Positions 8,193-16,582 of a DNA stretch of 39,725 nucleotides are shown piece by piece. Position numbers and translations under genes: made by a program. The stretch covers positions 1 to 39,725 of the forward strand of contig MOXJ01000025.1 of assembly GCA_002507565.1 (NCBI GenBank), in the 5' to 3' direction. The notes beneath the pieces were generated by a model, which worked only from the letters and a program-made list of their open reading frames with translations, was not told the DNA's origin and did no database searches. The DNA comes from Candidatus Reconcilbacillus cellulovorans. Its GTDB lineage: Bacteria > Bacillota > Bacilli > Paenibacillales > Reconciliibacillaceae. How positions within the stretch are numbered: the stretch's first letter is position 1; each line of letters begins with the position of its first letter.

Positions 8193-9038
8193 TTACCTCC
8201 CGTCTCGAAACCGTTTTTCCAGATCCTGAAAAGCCCGGTCAAGTCCTAGACCGACCAGTCCGATCAACGCGATCGCGGAAATGACCCGTTCGACGCTGAG
8301 CGCATTCCAGCTGTCCCAGACGAAAAATCCGATTCCGACACCGCCGGAAAGCATTTCGGCGGCGACGATCACCATCCAGGCGATGCCCATGCTCAGCCTC
8401 AGACCCGTCAACATATGCGGCAGGGCGTACGGGAGCAGCACCTTGGTCAGATACTTTCTTTTCGAAAAACGGAACACGGCCGCGACGTTGCGGTAATCTT
8501 TCGGCAGGCTGGCGACGCCAAACGCCGTATTGATCACTGTCGGCCAAAGCGATGTGATGAAGATGATGAACACCGTCGCTGGGCCCGCCGCCTGAAAGGC
8601 CGCCAGTCCAATCGGAAACCAGGCGAGCGGCGAGACGGGGCGGAGGATTTGGACGATCGGATCGAGCAGGTTTCGGCAGACAGGGGCTGCTCCCATGGCG
8701 ATGCCGAGCGGTACTGCAACGGCGGCGCCCAGCAGAAATCCCGTAAAAACCCGCTGCAGCGAGGCGAGCAACTGGAGCGCCACGCCTTTGTCGTTCGGAC
8801 CGCGGTTGTAAAACGGATCGGAAAGAAGGCCCCAGAACACGCCCAGCGTATCGGCCGGTCCGGGAAGGGCGCGTCCGGACAACCGGCTGGCCGCTTCCCA
8901 GCACGCCAGCAGCAACGTCAGGCTTCCGAGCAGATACCCCGTTTTTTTGACCGTATTCCAACCCGGCGCGGTGATGACGAGACGTCTGGCGTTGCCGTAT
9001 GTCGGCCGCGAAATGTTCTGTCCGATTTGGGAACTCAT
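8193..9038 (-). CDS. nrtB: Nitrate ABC transporter permease (NrtB-like)
   Basis: The 281-residue membrane protein has about six predicted helices. The first is near 33-50; others lie in the L-L-A-S-L-Q-R to G-I-A-M-G region and in the C-terminal third. The cytoplasmic loop F-S-K-R-K-Y ... V-L-L-P-Y-A-L-P-H-M-L-T-G corresponds to the EAA loop that contacts the ATPase. It belongs to the NrtB/SsuC/TauC permease family. The start ATG has GGAGGTG seven bases upstream. It lies 22 bases after nrtA and five before the ATPase gene. Confidence 0.88.
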   Translation of the reverse strand: MSSQIGQNISRPTYGNARRLVITAPGWNTVKKTGYLLGSLTLLLACWEAASRLSGRALPGPADTLGVFWGLLSDPFYNRGPNDKGVALQLLASLQRVFTGFLLGAAVAVPLGIAMGAAPVCRNLLDPIVQILRPVSPLAWFPIGLAAFQAAGPATVFIIFITSLWPTVINTAFGVASLPKDYRNVAAVFRFSKRKYLTKVLLPYALPHMLTGLRLSMGIAWMVIVAAEMLSGGVGIGFFVWDSWNALSVERVISAIALIGLVGLGLDRAFQDLEKRFRDGR

Positions 9039-9060
9039 GAACGGACACCTCCATCGGATT

Positions 9061-10323
9061 TCAGGCGGATTTCAAGTATTCGGCGGGGTTGTTCGGATCG
9101 AACTTGGCTCCGTCGAGTTTGATCTCGAACGGCCGCATGTCGTCGTCGGGAACGGGAATTCCCATTTCTTCGGCGACTTGTCGATACAGATCCTGCATGA
9201 CGAGCGATTCGGCGATTTTCTGATAGTCCGGCGGTTCTTTCAGATAGCCGAACCGGACGTATTGCGCCATGAAAAAGATAGCATGCGCTTTGCGCGGGAA
9301 GTTCACGTTGCCGTTTTTGTGGAAAAGCATGTAGTCGTCCGTATAAACGTGTTCGCCCAGGCCGGCGCCGAGATCGTATTTGCCGAGAAGGCGGTTTTCG
9401 AGGACTTCCACCGGCGCGTTGACGTAAGCCTGTTGGCTGATGACGCGCGCCGCCTCTTTGCGGCCGGACGGGTCGTCGAGTCGCTTCGACGCTTCCAGGA
9501 TCGCTTTCATCACGGCTTTCACTTCGTCGGTGCGGGTGCTGAAGTCTTTGTTCAAAACAAGTGCTTTTTCTGGGTTGTCTTTCCAGATATCTTGGGTGGC
9601 GATGTGCGTGAATCCGATGCCCTCGCGGACGGCAACGCCGTTCCAGGGTTCACCGACGCAAAATCCGTCCATGTTGCCGACTTTCATATTGGCGACCATT
9701 TGCGGCGGCGGAACGACGATGATCTTAAGTTTGGCCAGGTCGACGCCGACGGCTTTGAGCCAGTAGCGCAGCCAAATATCGTGGGTCCCTCCCGGAAACG
9801 TCATGGCGAACGTAACTTCGCGCTTGGCCATTTCGCCCTCGATCGCCTGCCTGGCCGCGGACAGATTGCGGAACCCGACGCCGGCGAACGATTTGGCAAG
9901 CGTAATGGCCTGCCCGTTGGCGTTCAGCATCATCGCGATCTTCAATTCGCGGCCGGCCTGACCGCCGATGCCGGTGTAGACGGAAAACGGCATGCCGAAC
10001 AGGCAATGGGCGGCGTTCAGTTCGCCGGACAGCAGCTTGTCGCGCACGGTGGCCCACGACGCTTCCTTGCTCACCTCCACGTCGACGCCGTATTTTTGGT
10101 ACAACCCCCACTCTTTGGCCATCACGACTGAGGCGCAATCGGTCAAAGGAATAAAACCGATTTTGATTCTGCCGCCGCGGACGACGGTCGTCGCAGGACT
10201 CGGCGCCGTCTTGTTCGCCGCTTTGCCGCATGCGGAAAGCACGGTCCCCGGAAAAAGGAAGGCGGCCGCGCCGAAGAAGCCGGCTTTTTTGAGAAAATCG
10301 CGTCGGGACATGGAGTCTGTCAT
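9061..10323 (-). CDS. nrtA: Nitrate-binding lipoprotein with Tat signal (NrtA-like)
   Basis: This encodes 420 residues. The N-terminus combines a twin-arginine motif S-R-R-D-F-L-K (6-12) with a lipobox L-S-A-C (Cys32), so it is predicted to be exported folded and then lipid-anchored. The mature part is an NrtA/CmpA-type periplasmic-binding-protein fold. It has I-G-F-I-P-L-T-D, a W-A-T-V-R-D-K-L-L-S-G segment, P-G-G-T-H-D-I-W-L-R-Y-W, and G-F-C-V-G-E-P-W-N, all typical of the nitrate-binding group. An in-frame TTG at 10359 lies inside the leader terminator's T run. The ATG at 10323 has AGAGGTGA five bases upstream and is the start. It is the first gene of the nrt operon. Confidence 0.9.
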   Translation of the reverse strand: MTDSMSRRDFLKKAGFFGAAAFLFPGTVLSACGKAANKTAPSPATTVVRGGRIKIGFIPLTDCASVVMAKEWGLYQKYGVDVEVSKEASWATVRDKLLSGELNAAHCLFGMPFSVYTGIGGQAGRELKIAMMLNANGQAITLAKSFAGVGFRNLSAARQAIEGEMAKREVTFAMTFPGGTHDIWLRYWLKAVGVDLAKLKIIVVPPPQMVANMKVGNMDGFCVGEPWNGVAVREGIGFTHIATQDIWKDNPEKALVLNKDFSTRTDEVKAVMKAILEASKRLDDPSGRKEAARVISQQAYVNAPVEVLENRLLGKYDLGAGLGEHVYTDDYMLFHKNGNVNFPRKAHAIFFMAQYVRFGYLKEPPDYQKIAESLVMQDLYRQVAEEMGIPVPDDDMRPFEIKLDGAKFDPNNPAEYLKSA

Positions 10324-10351
10324 TCGGTTCACCTCTCGAAAGCGGAGTATG

Positions 10352-10409
10352 AAAAACAAAAACCCGTCGTTTCCTCAGGACATCCGGAGTCCGAGAGCGA
10401 AACGACGGG
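10352..10409 (-). terminator. Leader terminator of the nrt operon
   Basis: An 11-bp perfect stem (10399-10409 with 10363-10373) is followed on the minus strand by a T-rich run (10362-10352). It lies between the promoter and the nrtA start, so it works as an attenuator. Its first four bases are shared with the second leader hairpin. Confidence 0.85.
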
Positions 10410-10468
10410 CGACTTTGCCCGAATGAGATTTACTTGCGACTCGTGGCGATTCGACTTTGAATCGGCAC
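10406..10468 (-). promoter_or_regulatory. ANTAR-type two-hairpin antiterminator in the nrt leader
   Basis: Two hairpins on the minus strand carry the same six-base loop, AAAGTC. P1 is a 6-bp stem (10464-10459 with 10452-10447), extended by GTG/CAC. P2 is a 5-bp stem (10421-10417 with 10410-10406). The identical loops have A at position 1 and G at position 4, the bases described as critical for ANTAR recognition. The 3' arm of P2 overlaps the 5' arm of the terminator, so forming P2 prevents termination. The regulator, expected to be a NasR-like or two-component nitrate-responsive ANTAR protein, is not in the window. Confidence 0.8.
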
Positions 10469-10480
10469 CTTACGTGAGTT

Positions 10481-10509
10481 ATTATAATCAATCATGTTAT
10501 GATAGTCAA
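10481..10509 (-). promoter_or_regulatory. Sigma-A promoter of the nrt operon
   Basis: On the minus strand, TTGACT (10509-10504), a 17-base spacer and TATAAT (10486-10481) make a near-consensus promoter. Transcription should begin near 10474, giving a leader of about 150 bases. Confidence 0.85.
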
Positions 10510-10513
10510 CATG
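10493..10513. promoter_or_regulatory. GlnR/TnrA-like operator over the nrt -35 element
   Basis: A perfect inverted repeat, CATGTT-N9-AACATG (10493-10513), contains TGTTA-N7-CAACA (10495-10511). That matches nine of ten bases of the GlnR/TnrA box. It covers the -35 hexamer, a position expected for repression when nitrogen is plentiful. Confidence 0.65.
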
Positions 10514-10528
10514 TTGAGTTAATTTTTC

Positions 10529-11722
10529 TTACTGTTCGGTAGAACGAAAAAAGCGGAAAGCGGCGGAGGCACGCATCTCGGATTCCGCTCCCGCTTTGGC
10601 TCCCATCCAGAATACGGCCACCCGCACCACAGCGACGACCGCAAAACATAGCCACACGGGCGTAAATTCCAGCAAGATCGCCGCCAACATCGGGCCGATC
10701 GCCATGCCGAGCTGCATGACGAGCTGCCAGTCGGAAAAATAGTCCATTTCTTTCTTGTGCTTCGGCGCGTCTTCCATCATAATCGCCTGTGCGGCGACTT
10801 CCTGCACGGCCGAGCCGACGCCGAGGACGGCCTGTGCGATGATCAGCAGCGGAAACGCGTCGATCAGCCCGTACGGCAAAAGGACGACGGGCATGGCCAA
10901 GAGCGCCGCTCCGTAAACGCGCATTGCCCCCCATCGCTCAATCCACCGTCTCGCCCACGGCATGGCCAGCGTCGCCGCCGCTCCCGACACGACGACGAAA
11001 TAGGCGATTTGCGTGTTGGACAGGCCGAGCCGGTTGACGTGATAGATGACGAACAGCGGCTGCGCCATGAACAAGGCCGTCTGGTTCAGTCCCATCCACC
11101 ACATGCGCGGCGTGCACTCGCGGAACGGCCGGACAAGCCCGAGACGGAACCGGACCGACTCCCGCGGTGCCAGCTCGGCGATCAGCGACATGCCTGCGAA
11201 TGTGGAGACGCACCCGATCAGCATCGACGCGACATAGTTATAAGGGAAGAAACGGTCTGTAGCGTCCAGAGCGGCGCCGATCGCAAATCCTCCCGCGGTC
11301 GTGACAGCGATGCCGATCATTTTGAGCCTGCTGAACATTTTCGGAAACTCGGCGGTGTCGACATGCCGGCGCATGATCGCCGGCTGTTGGGCGGACATGA
11401 CGATAACCGAAACGGCGTTGATCGCCCAGAAAAAAAACAAAGCCGGAAACGGATTCGGCAAAAGCACCGACAGCGCCATCATCAAAAAGGCGACTTGGCG
11501 GATGTAACCGCTGGCGAGAAACACCCTTCGCGTCACCGGCAGCTGGCGCGTCAAAAATGCGAGCGACAGCGCGCAAAACGCGGCGGGAAGCGTGTTGGAC
11601 AGCGCAATGACGAAATCGCTTGCGCCCAGCCGTGCGATCAGAACGGGCAAAAACGTGAAAAACGCGACATTCTTGACGTTTTGCAAAAAAGCGTCGGCGT
11701 AAATCCGCGTTTCCGGCTTCAT
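10529..11722 (-). CDS. MFS transporter of unknown substrate
   Basis: The protein is about 397 residues with roughly twelve hydrophobic segments in two halves, typical of the major facilitator superfamily. It has none of the nitrate porter signatures, so it is not a second NarK. Start choice: GGGAGG lies six bases before the ATG at 11722 and three before an adjacent ATG at 11725; a GTG at 11761 has no ribosome binding site. The nrt promoter lies just downstream on the same strand, but the strong promoter and leader between them suggest separate units. Substrate cannot be inferred. Confidence 0.75.
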   Translation of the reverse strand: MKPETRIYADAFLQNVKNVAFFTFLPVLIARLGASDFVIALSNTLPAAFCALSLAFLTRQLPVTRRVFLASGYIRQVAFLMMALSVLLPNPFPALFFFWAINAVSVIVMSAQQPAIMRRHVDTAEFPKMFSRLKMIGIAVTTAGGFAIGAALDATDRFFPYNYVASMLIGCVSTFAGMSLIAELAPRESVRFRLGLVRPFRECTPRMWWMGLNQTALFMAQPLFVIYHVNRLGLSNTQIAYFVVVSGAAATLAMPWARRWIERWGAMRVYGAALLAMPVVLLPYGLIDAFPLLIIAQAVLGVGSAVQEVAAQAIMMEDAPKHKKEMDYFSDWQLVMQLGMAIGPMLAAILLEFTPVWLCFAVVAVVRVAVFWMGAKAGAESEMRASAAFRFFRSTEQ

Positions 11723-11825
11723 CATCCGCCTCCCGTCCCTTCGCTTTTCAGCATACTCCACGTCGCCGCCGATCTCCCATGGACAAAATTGTCGAATGAC
11801 ATGGATTATTTTGTAGCAATTGATC

Positions 11826-11834
11826 TGTTATAAT
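11826..11834 (+). promoter_or_regulatory. Extended -10 promoter before the zinc-knuckle gene
   Basis: TGTTATAAT is a consensus extended -10 (TGn-TATAAT at 11829-11834). The -35 region is poor, as is common for extended -10 promoters. Confidence 0.6.
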
Positions 11835-11868
11835 GGTAAAAGACTCGTTGAAAGGAGGTGAAACCGAG

Positions 11869-12159
11869 GTGGACCGACAATCGCGTACTTGTAGTGTGGA
11901 GGGATGCGAACGACCGTATTACGCGAAAGGATTTTGCGCCTCGCATTATCAGCGGAATCGGCTGCAAGAACTCAAAAAGCGAAGGCTGGAACAATCCGCA
12001 GAATCCGGGACGATGGCGCCGAAGGTTGCCGCGGTAAAATCATGTGCCGCCTGGTTGTGCGACCGACCCGTTTACGGCATGGGGCTTTGCGAGTATCATT
12101 ATGAAAGCTGGAACATGGACCGTTTCGGCGAGCAGACGTCAGGGGACGACCGAGAGTAG
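11869..12159 (+). CDS. Small protein with two C-x4-C-x9-C-x2-H zinc knuckles
   Basis: The 96-residue protein has two copies of the same motif, C8-x4-C13-x9-C23-x2-H26 and C59-x4-C64-x9-C74-x2-H77. Each is followed by Y and preceded by a similar C-E/D-R-P-x-Y-x-x-G stretch, so the gene looks like an internal duplication. A basic helix (about 27-42) links them. Similar single knuckles occur in phage and HNH-associated proteins, where they bind zinc. I do not recognise a function. The start is taken as GTG 11869, about ten bases after AAAGGAGG. An ATG at 11833 lies inside the -10 element and cannot be used from that promoter. Confidence 0.65.
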   Translation: MDRQSRTCSVEGCERPYYAKGFCASHYQRNRLQELKKRRLEQSAESGTMAPKVAAVKSCAAWLCDRPVYGMGLCEYHYESWNMDRFGEQTSGDDRE

Positions 12160-12177
12160 TCCGAAAGGCCTTGATAC

Positions 12178-12207
12178 TTGCAATCGCCTGTATCGCTGTC
12201 TTATAAT
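12178..12207 (+). promoter_or_regulatory. Promoter of the pheST T-box operon
   Basis: TTGCAA (12178-12183), an 18-base spacer and TATAAT (12202-12207) form it. The leader RNA should start near 12214. Confidence 0.7.
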
Positions 12208-12213
12208 GATGGG

Positions 12214-12528
12214 CGAAACTGCATTTTTTCGGACAGGCGATGAAGAGGAAGAGTAGCCGGTTCGGCGCCGACAGGGAGGGAGGGCCGCGATTGAGAGCCC
12301 TCCCCGGACCGCGAGCCGTCGAAGTTCGCCTCGGAGCCGTTCCCTGAACGCGGCCGCGCGGCCGCCTGTAGGGGATACCGGCCTGCCGCCGTTATCGGGA
12401 AAGAGAGGCTTGCGATGGCGCGGTGATCGCCGCGCTTTTCCCGCATGCCGAAAAGTAGGGTGGTACCACGGCACGTTCGTCCCTCGGCGAAGGTGCTTTT
12501 TTGTTTGTCACAAGGGAGGGCGTCAAGG
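12214..12528 (+). promoter_or_regulatory. T-box riboswitch leader for phenylalanyl-tRNA
   Basis: This 315-base region without a gene holds a complete T-box leader. There is an AGTAG-type element (12250-12256), a long Stem I with a G+C-rich arm, the conserved T-box AGGGTGGTACCACG (12457-12470), and a terminator. Uncharged tRNA pairs with the T-box and prevents termination. The downstream genes are pheS-pheT, so the specifier should be UUC. Candidates are 12340-12342 and 12325-12327, and I could not fold Stem I well enough to choose. Confidence 0.9.
12471..12505 (+). terminator. T-box terminator before pheS
   Basis: GCAC-x-TTCG (12471-12479) pairs with CGAA-x-GTGC (12488-12496), with one mismatch. 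Six T follow at 12497-12502. It competes with the antiterminator formed by the T-box bases. Confidence 0.8.
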
Positions 12529-13563
12529 GTGAAGGAACGTCTGTCGGCGCTGAAGGAACAGGCTCTGGAAGAATTGGAACGATCCTGTTCCGTCGACGAG
12601 CTGCGGGAGTTGCGCGTGAAATATTTGGGCAAAAAAAGTCCGATCTCCGAAGTGTTGCGCGAGCTCGGGTCGCTCGATCCCTCCGAACGCCCGGCCGTCG
12701 GCATGGCGGCCAATGAGGTGAGGCGCGCCCTCGAGCAGGCGTTTGCTGAACGCGAACGGCGCTTGCTGCAGGAAGAAACCGCCAGACGGCTGGAAGAGGA
12801 GCGGATCGATGTCACGCTTCCCGGCCGTGCGGTTTTTTCCGGCGCCGTGCATCCGTTGATGAAAGTCGTCGAGGAAATCGAGGACATTTTCATCGGCATG
12901 GGGTATGCGGTGGCCGAAGGTCCGGAAGTCGAGCGCGACTACTATAATTTCGAGGCGCTCAATCTGCCGAAGGATCACCCGGCGCGCGACATGCAGGACT
13001 CGTTTTACGTCACCGACGAGACGCTGCTTCGGACGCACACGTCGCCCGTGCAGGCTCGCACGATGGAGCGGATGGGCGGCCGGCTGCCGATCCGGATTAT
13101 TTGTCCGGGGAAGGTGTACAGGCGCGATACCGACGACGCGACGCACTCGCACCAGTTCATGCAGGTCGAGGGGCTGGTCGTTGACCGAAACGTGCGGATG
13201 AGCGACCTGAAGGGGACGTTACTGGAGTTTGCGCGGCGCATGTTCGGGCCGAGAACGGACATTCGGCTTCGTCCGAGTTATTTTCCGTTCACGGAGCCGA
13301 GTGCGGAAGTCGACGTTTCGTGCGTGATGTGTGGCGGATCGGGTTGTCGCGTATGCAAGCAGTCCGGCTGGCTGGAAATTCTCGGATGCGGCATGGTCCA
13401 TCCGCGCGTGCTCGAAATGTCCGGCTACGATCCGGCGTCGTGTTCGGGGTTTGCGTTCGGCATGGGAGTCGAGCGCATCGCCATGCTGAAGTACGGCATC
13501 GACGACATCCGGCATTTTTACCAGAACGACGTCCGGTTTTTGCGGCAATTCGCACACTGGTGA
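12529..13563 (+). CDS. pheS: Phenylalanyl-tRNA synthetase alpha subunit
   Basis: The 344-residue protein is a full-length PheS. The N-terminal coiled-coil tRNA-binding arm spans about 1-90. The class II catalytic core follows, with [10 protein letters not shown], motif 2 [15 protein letters not shown] and motif 3 [10 protein letters not shown]. With PheT it forms the alpha2-beta2 enzyme that charges tRNA-Phe. The start is GTG 12529, with GGGAGGG eight bases upstream and just past the T-box terminator. pheT follows after 20 bases. Confidence 0.96.
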   Translation: MKERLSALKEQALEELERSCSVDELRELRVKYLGKKSPISEVLRELGSLDPSERPAVGMAANEVRRALEQAFAERERRLLQEETARRLEEERIDVTLPGRAVFSGAVHPLMKVVEEIEDIFIGMGYAVAEGPEVERDYYNFEALNLPKDHPARDMQDSFYVTDETLLRTHTSPVQARTMERMGGRLPIRIICPGKVYRRDTDDATHSHQFMQVEGLVVDRNVRMSDLKGTLLEFARRMFGPRTDIRLRPSYFPFTEPSAEVDVSCVMCGGSGCRVCKQSGWLEILGCGMVHPRVLEMSGYDPASCSGFAFGMGVERIAMLKYGIDDIRHFYQNDVRFLRQFAHW

Positions 13564-13583
13564 GCGGAGGCGAAAAGACGTTC

Positions 13584-16028
13584 ATGAGAGTCTCGTACCG
13601 GTGGCTGTCGGAGTATGTGGATTTGTCGGGGATATCGGCTGCCGAACTTGCGGAGCGGCTGACGCGGGCGGGCATCGAAGTCGCTGCGGTCGAACGGCGC
13701 AATCGGGGCGTTTCCGGCGTGGTCGTCGGTCGCGTATTGAAAAAGGAGCCGCATCCCGATGCGGACCGGTTGAGCGTCTGCACGGTCGACGTCGGCGGCG
13801 GTGAATCCCGCGCGTTGCGGATCGTTTGCGGCGCACCGAACGTGGCGGAAGGCCAGAAAGTCGCCGTCGCGTTGCCGGGGGCGACGTTGCCGGGCGGCGT
13901 CGTCATTCGGGAGGCGAAGATTCGCGGCGTGGATTCGCAAGGCATGATCCTTTCGGCCGAAGAGCTCGGTGTCGATCCGAAATGGCTGCCCAAGGGCGCC
14001 CAGGACGGCATCTGGGTGCTTGCCGACGACGTTGCGGTCGGGGAAAATGCGGTCGCGGCGCTTGCGCTCGACGACGAGATCCTGCATCTCGAGCTGACGC
14101 CGAACCGTTCGGATTGTCTGGGCATGATCGGCGTCGCGTATGAGACGGCCGCTCTTTTCGGCCGGAAGGTGCGCCTGCCGGAACCGCGGCTGAACGAATC
14201 CGGCGTTCAGGCGCAAGAGCGCGTTCGCGTCCGCATCGCCGCCGTCCGTGAATGTCCGCTTTATACGGCCCGGTATGCCGAGGGAGTCCGCGTCGGGCCT
14301 TCGCCGCAATGGTTGCAAAACCGCCTCATCGCCGCCGGGATGAGGCCGATCAACAACGTCGTCGATATCACCAACTATGTGATGCTGGAGTATGGCCAGC
14401 CGCTCCATGCGTTCGACTACGACAAAATCGACGGCGGCGAGGTCGTGGTACGACTTGCGCGTTCGGGTGAAACAATCGTGACGCTCGACGGGGAGACGCG
14501 CGAGTTAAACGACGATGTTCTGGTCATTGCCGATCGGTCGAAGCCCGTCGCGATCGCCGGCGTCATGGGCGGGGAGAATTCCGAAGTGTCGGCGGGGACG
14601 ACGAGGATTTTGCTCGAATCGGCGAGATTCGACGCGCTCACGGTGCGTCGGGCGGCGCGACGGTTCGGGATCCGGTCAGAGGCAGCGCTTCGTTTTGAGA
14701 AAGACGTCGATCCCGAAGCGGTCGTTCCCGCCTCTTCGCGCGCGGCGTCGCTTTTGGCCGAGTGGGCGGGAGCTTCGGTCGCGCAGGGCGTCGTGGCGGT
14801 TGGCGAGACGCAAACGCGTCCGCGGCGGGTGTTCCTTACGCTCGACAGGATCAACCGATACCTAGGAACTTCCCTGAGCGAGGAAGACGTCGAGGGGATG
14901 ATGGACAAACTGAATTTCGGACGGGAATCTTTCGGCGGGGGCGGCTGGACGATCCTCGTTCCTTCGCGCCGCGGAGACGTCGTGCGCGATGTCGACTTGA
15001 TCGAGGAGATCGCCCGGTTGTACGGTTACGACCGTATTCCCGCCACAGCTTTGGAGGGACCGTCGACGCCCGGCGGGTTGACGCGCGAGCAGCGCCTGAG
15101 AAGGAAGCTTCGGGCGTATTTGTCGTCGGCCGGCTGGCTGGAAGCCGTCAGCTATTCCTTGACGGCTCCTCAGTCGCGGCGCGTGTTCGCCGGACTGGTG
15201 GGGAATGTTGCGCCGGTTGCCGTGATGATGCCGATGAGTGTTGAAAGAAGCGAATTGCGCGTAAGCCTCGTTCCCGAACTTCTCAACATTGCCGTTTATA
15301 ACCGTAACCGGGGCGAACACGATCTTGCACTGTTCGAGATCGGACGCGTCTTTTGGAACCGCAGCGGTGTGGCGGACGATTTGCCGGAGGAACGCCACAT
15401 GCTGGCGGCGCTTTTGACCGGACGCGTCCGGCCTCCGCACTGGTCGCAATCGGGAAAGGAGCGTAAGGCGGATTTCTTCGACCTGAAAGGGATGTTGGAA
15501 GGCGTGTTCCGGCTGTTCGGCGTCCGTGCTGAGTTCGTTCGGGCGAACGTGGAAGGCCTGCATCCCGGCCGAACGGCGGAGATTCGCGTTTCGGACGGAG
15601 ACGGCCGGCGCATCGGTGTTATGGGTCAGCTTCATCCCGAACACCAACGTGAGCTCGAACTCGACGACACGTACGTGTGCGAGATCGATCTCGACGTCCT
15701 GGCGGAGATGGCGCGCGACGACTTCCAAGCGGTGCCTCCGGCGAAATTTCCGGCGATCGCCCGCGACGCGGCGGTTGTCGTCGCCGCAGGCGTGGAAGCG
15801 TCCGCCCTGTTGAATACCGCTCGTGCTGCCGGCGGGCCTTGGTTGGAATCGGCCGACGTGTTCGATGTTTATACCGACGAACGCCTTGGAGCGGGGAGAA
15901 AAAGCGTTGCGCTGTCGTTCGTTTATCGCCATCCGGAGCGAACGCTGACCGACGAAGAAGCGGCGGACGTCCACGGCCGCATCGTGGCCGCGCTCGCGGC
16001 CGAACACGGCGCAGAACTGCGCGGTTAG
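13584..16028 (+). CDS. pheT: Phenylalanyl-tRNA synthetase beta subunit
   Basis: The 814-residue protein has the usual bacterial PheT order. An N-terminal piece leads to the EMAP-like tRNA-binding domain (about 40-150, H-P-D-A-D-R-L), then the B3/B4 editing region (about 210-390, with N-N-V-V-D-I-T-N-Y-V). The B5 domain (about 405-480), catalytic-like core and FDX-ACB anticodon-binding domain (about 720-814) follow. The B3/B4 domain hydrolyses mischarged Tyr-tRNA-Phe. The start ATG is 20 bases after the pheS stop. The nearest GGAGG is 13 bases upstream, so the ribosome binding site is poor and coupling to pheS is likely. Confidence 0.95.
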   Translation: MRVSYRWLSEYVDLSGISAAELAERLTRAGIEVAAVERRNRGVSGVVVGRVLKKEPHPDADRLSVCTVDVGGGESRALRIVCGAPNVAEGQKVAVALPGATLPGGVVIREAKIRGVDSQGMILSAEELGVDPKWLPKGAQDGIWVLADDVAVGENAVAALALDDEILHLELTPNRSDCLGMIGVAYETAALFGRKVRLPEPRLNESGVQAQERVRVRIAAVRECPLYTARYAEGVRVGPSPQWLQNRLIAAGMRPINNVVDITNYVMLEYGQPLHAFDYDKIDGGEVVVRLARSGETIVTLDGETRELNDDVLVIADRSKPVAIAGVMGGENSEVSAGTTRILLESARFDALTVRRAARRFGIRSEAALRFEKDVDPEAVVPASSRAASLLAEWAGASVAQGVVAVGETQTRPRRVFLTLDRINRYLGTSLSEEDVEGMMDKLNFGRESFGGGGWTILVPSRRGDVVRDVDLIEEIARLYGYDRIPATALEGPSTPGGLTREQRLRRKLRAYLSSAGWLEAVSYSLTAPQSRRVFAGLVGNVAPVAVMMPMSVERSELRVSLVPELLNIAVYNRNRGEHDLALFEIGRVFWNRSGVADDLPEERHMLAALLTGRVRPPHWSQSGKERKADFFDLKGMLEGVFRLFGVRAEFVRANVEGLHPGRTAEIRVSDGDGRRIGVMGQLHPEHQRELELDDTYVCEIDLDVLAEMARDDFQAVPPAKFPAIARDAAVVVAAGVEASALLNTARAAGGPWLESADVFDVYTDERLGAGRKSVALSFVYRHPERTLTDEEAADVHGRIVAALAAEHGAELRG

Positions 16029-16040
16029 GGGAAGAAGACG

Positions 16041-16523
16041 ATGGGCGGCGAGGAAAAAAACCGGGTGACGGTCGAAATTTTCGGCATGCAGTATCGGCTT
16101 GTCGCCGAGTCGAGCCCGACGTATCTGAAAGAAATCGCTTCTCTTCTCGACGTGCGGATGCGGGAAATCGCCGAGCGCAATCCGAAGCTCGATTTGCCTC
16201 GCGTGGCGGTTTTGGCCGCGCTGCGGACGATGGACGACTGCTTTCGTCTGGAACGCAAGGCAGAAGCATTGGAGCGTCTTGCGCGGGAATCCGAGCAGCG
16301 GATGCGCGAACAGGCGGCGGCCCTGACGGAGGAGGCGGAGCGGTTGCGCGCGGAACGCGAGAAACTGGCCGCCCGTGTTCGCGAGTTGGAGGAAGAAGTC
16401 GGTCGGCTTCGCTCGACGTCGTGCGACCCGTCGATCGCGGAGGCGTACCGGAAACTACAGGAAGAATACGCCAAACTGCAGGCCGAATATAACGAATGGA
16501 TCCGGTTTCTGGAAGAGTCCTGA
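16041..16523 (+). CDS. zapA: Cell division protein ZapA with extended coiled coil
   Basis: The first 85 or so residues form the ZapA domain (V-T-V-E-I-F-G-x-Q-Y-R-L then L-D-x-R-M-R-E-I and V-A-V-L-A-A-L). The rest to 160 is a long charged coiled coil, longer than in Bacillus subtilis ZapA (about 85 residues). ZapA bundles FtsZ filaments at the division site. It starts 12 bases after pheT and is probably co-transcribed with it. A strong hairpin follows the gene. Confidence 0.88.
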   Translation: MGGEEKNRVTVEIFGMQYRLVAESSPTYLKEIASLLDVRMREIAERNPKLDLPRVAVLAALRTMDDCFRLERKAEALERLARESEQRMREQAAALTEEAERLRAEREKLAARVRELEEEVGRLRSTSCDPSIAEAYRKLQEEYAKLQAEYNEWIRFLEES

Positions 16524-16536
16524 AGCAAAGCCGATC

Positions 16537-16580
16537 GGCGGCCGGGAGACCCCCGGCCGCCCGACGTCGAGAGTTTTTTT
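16537..16580. terminator. Probable terminator between zapA and the cupredoxin gene
   Basis: A perfect 10-bp stem (16537-16546 with 16552-16561) has a 5-base loop. A run of seven T lies at 16574-16580, but it starts 12 bases after the stem, so this is not a textbook terminator. Convergent genes end on both sides. Confidence 0.5.
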
Positions 16581-16582
16581 CA

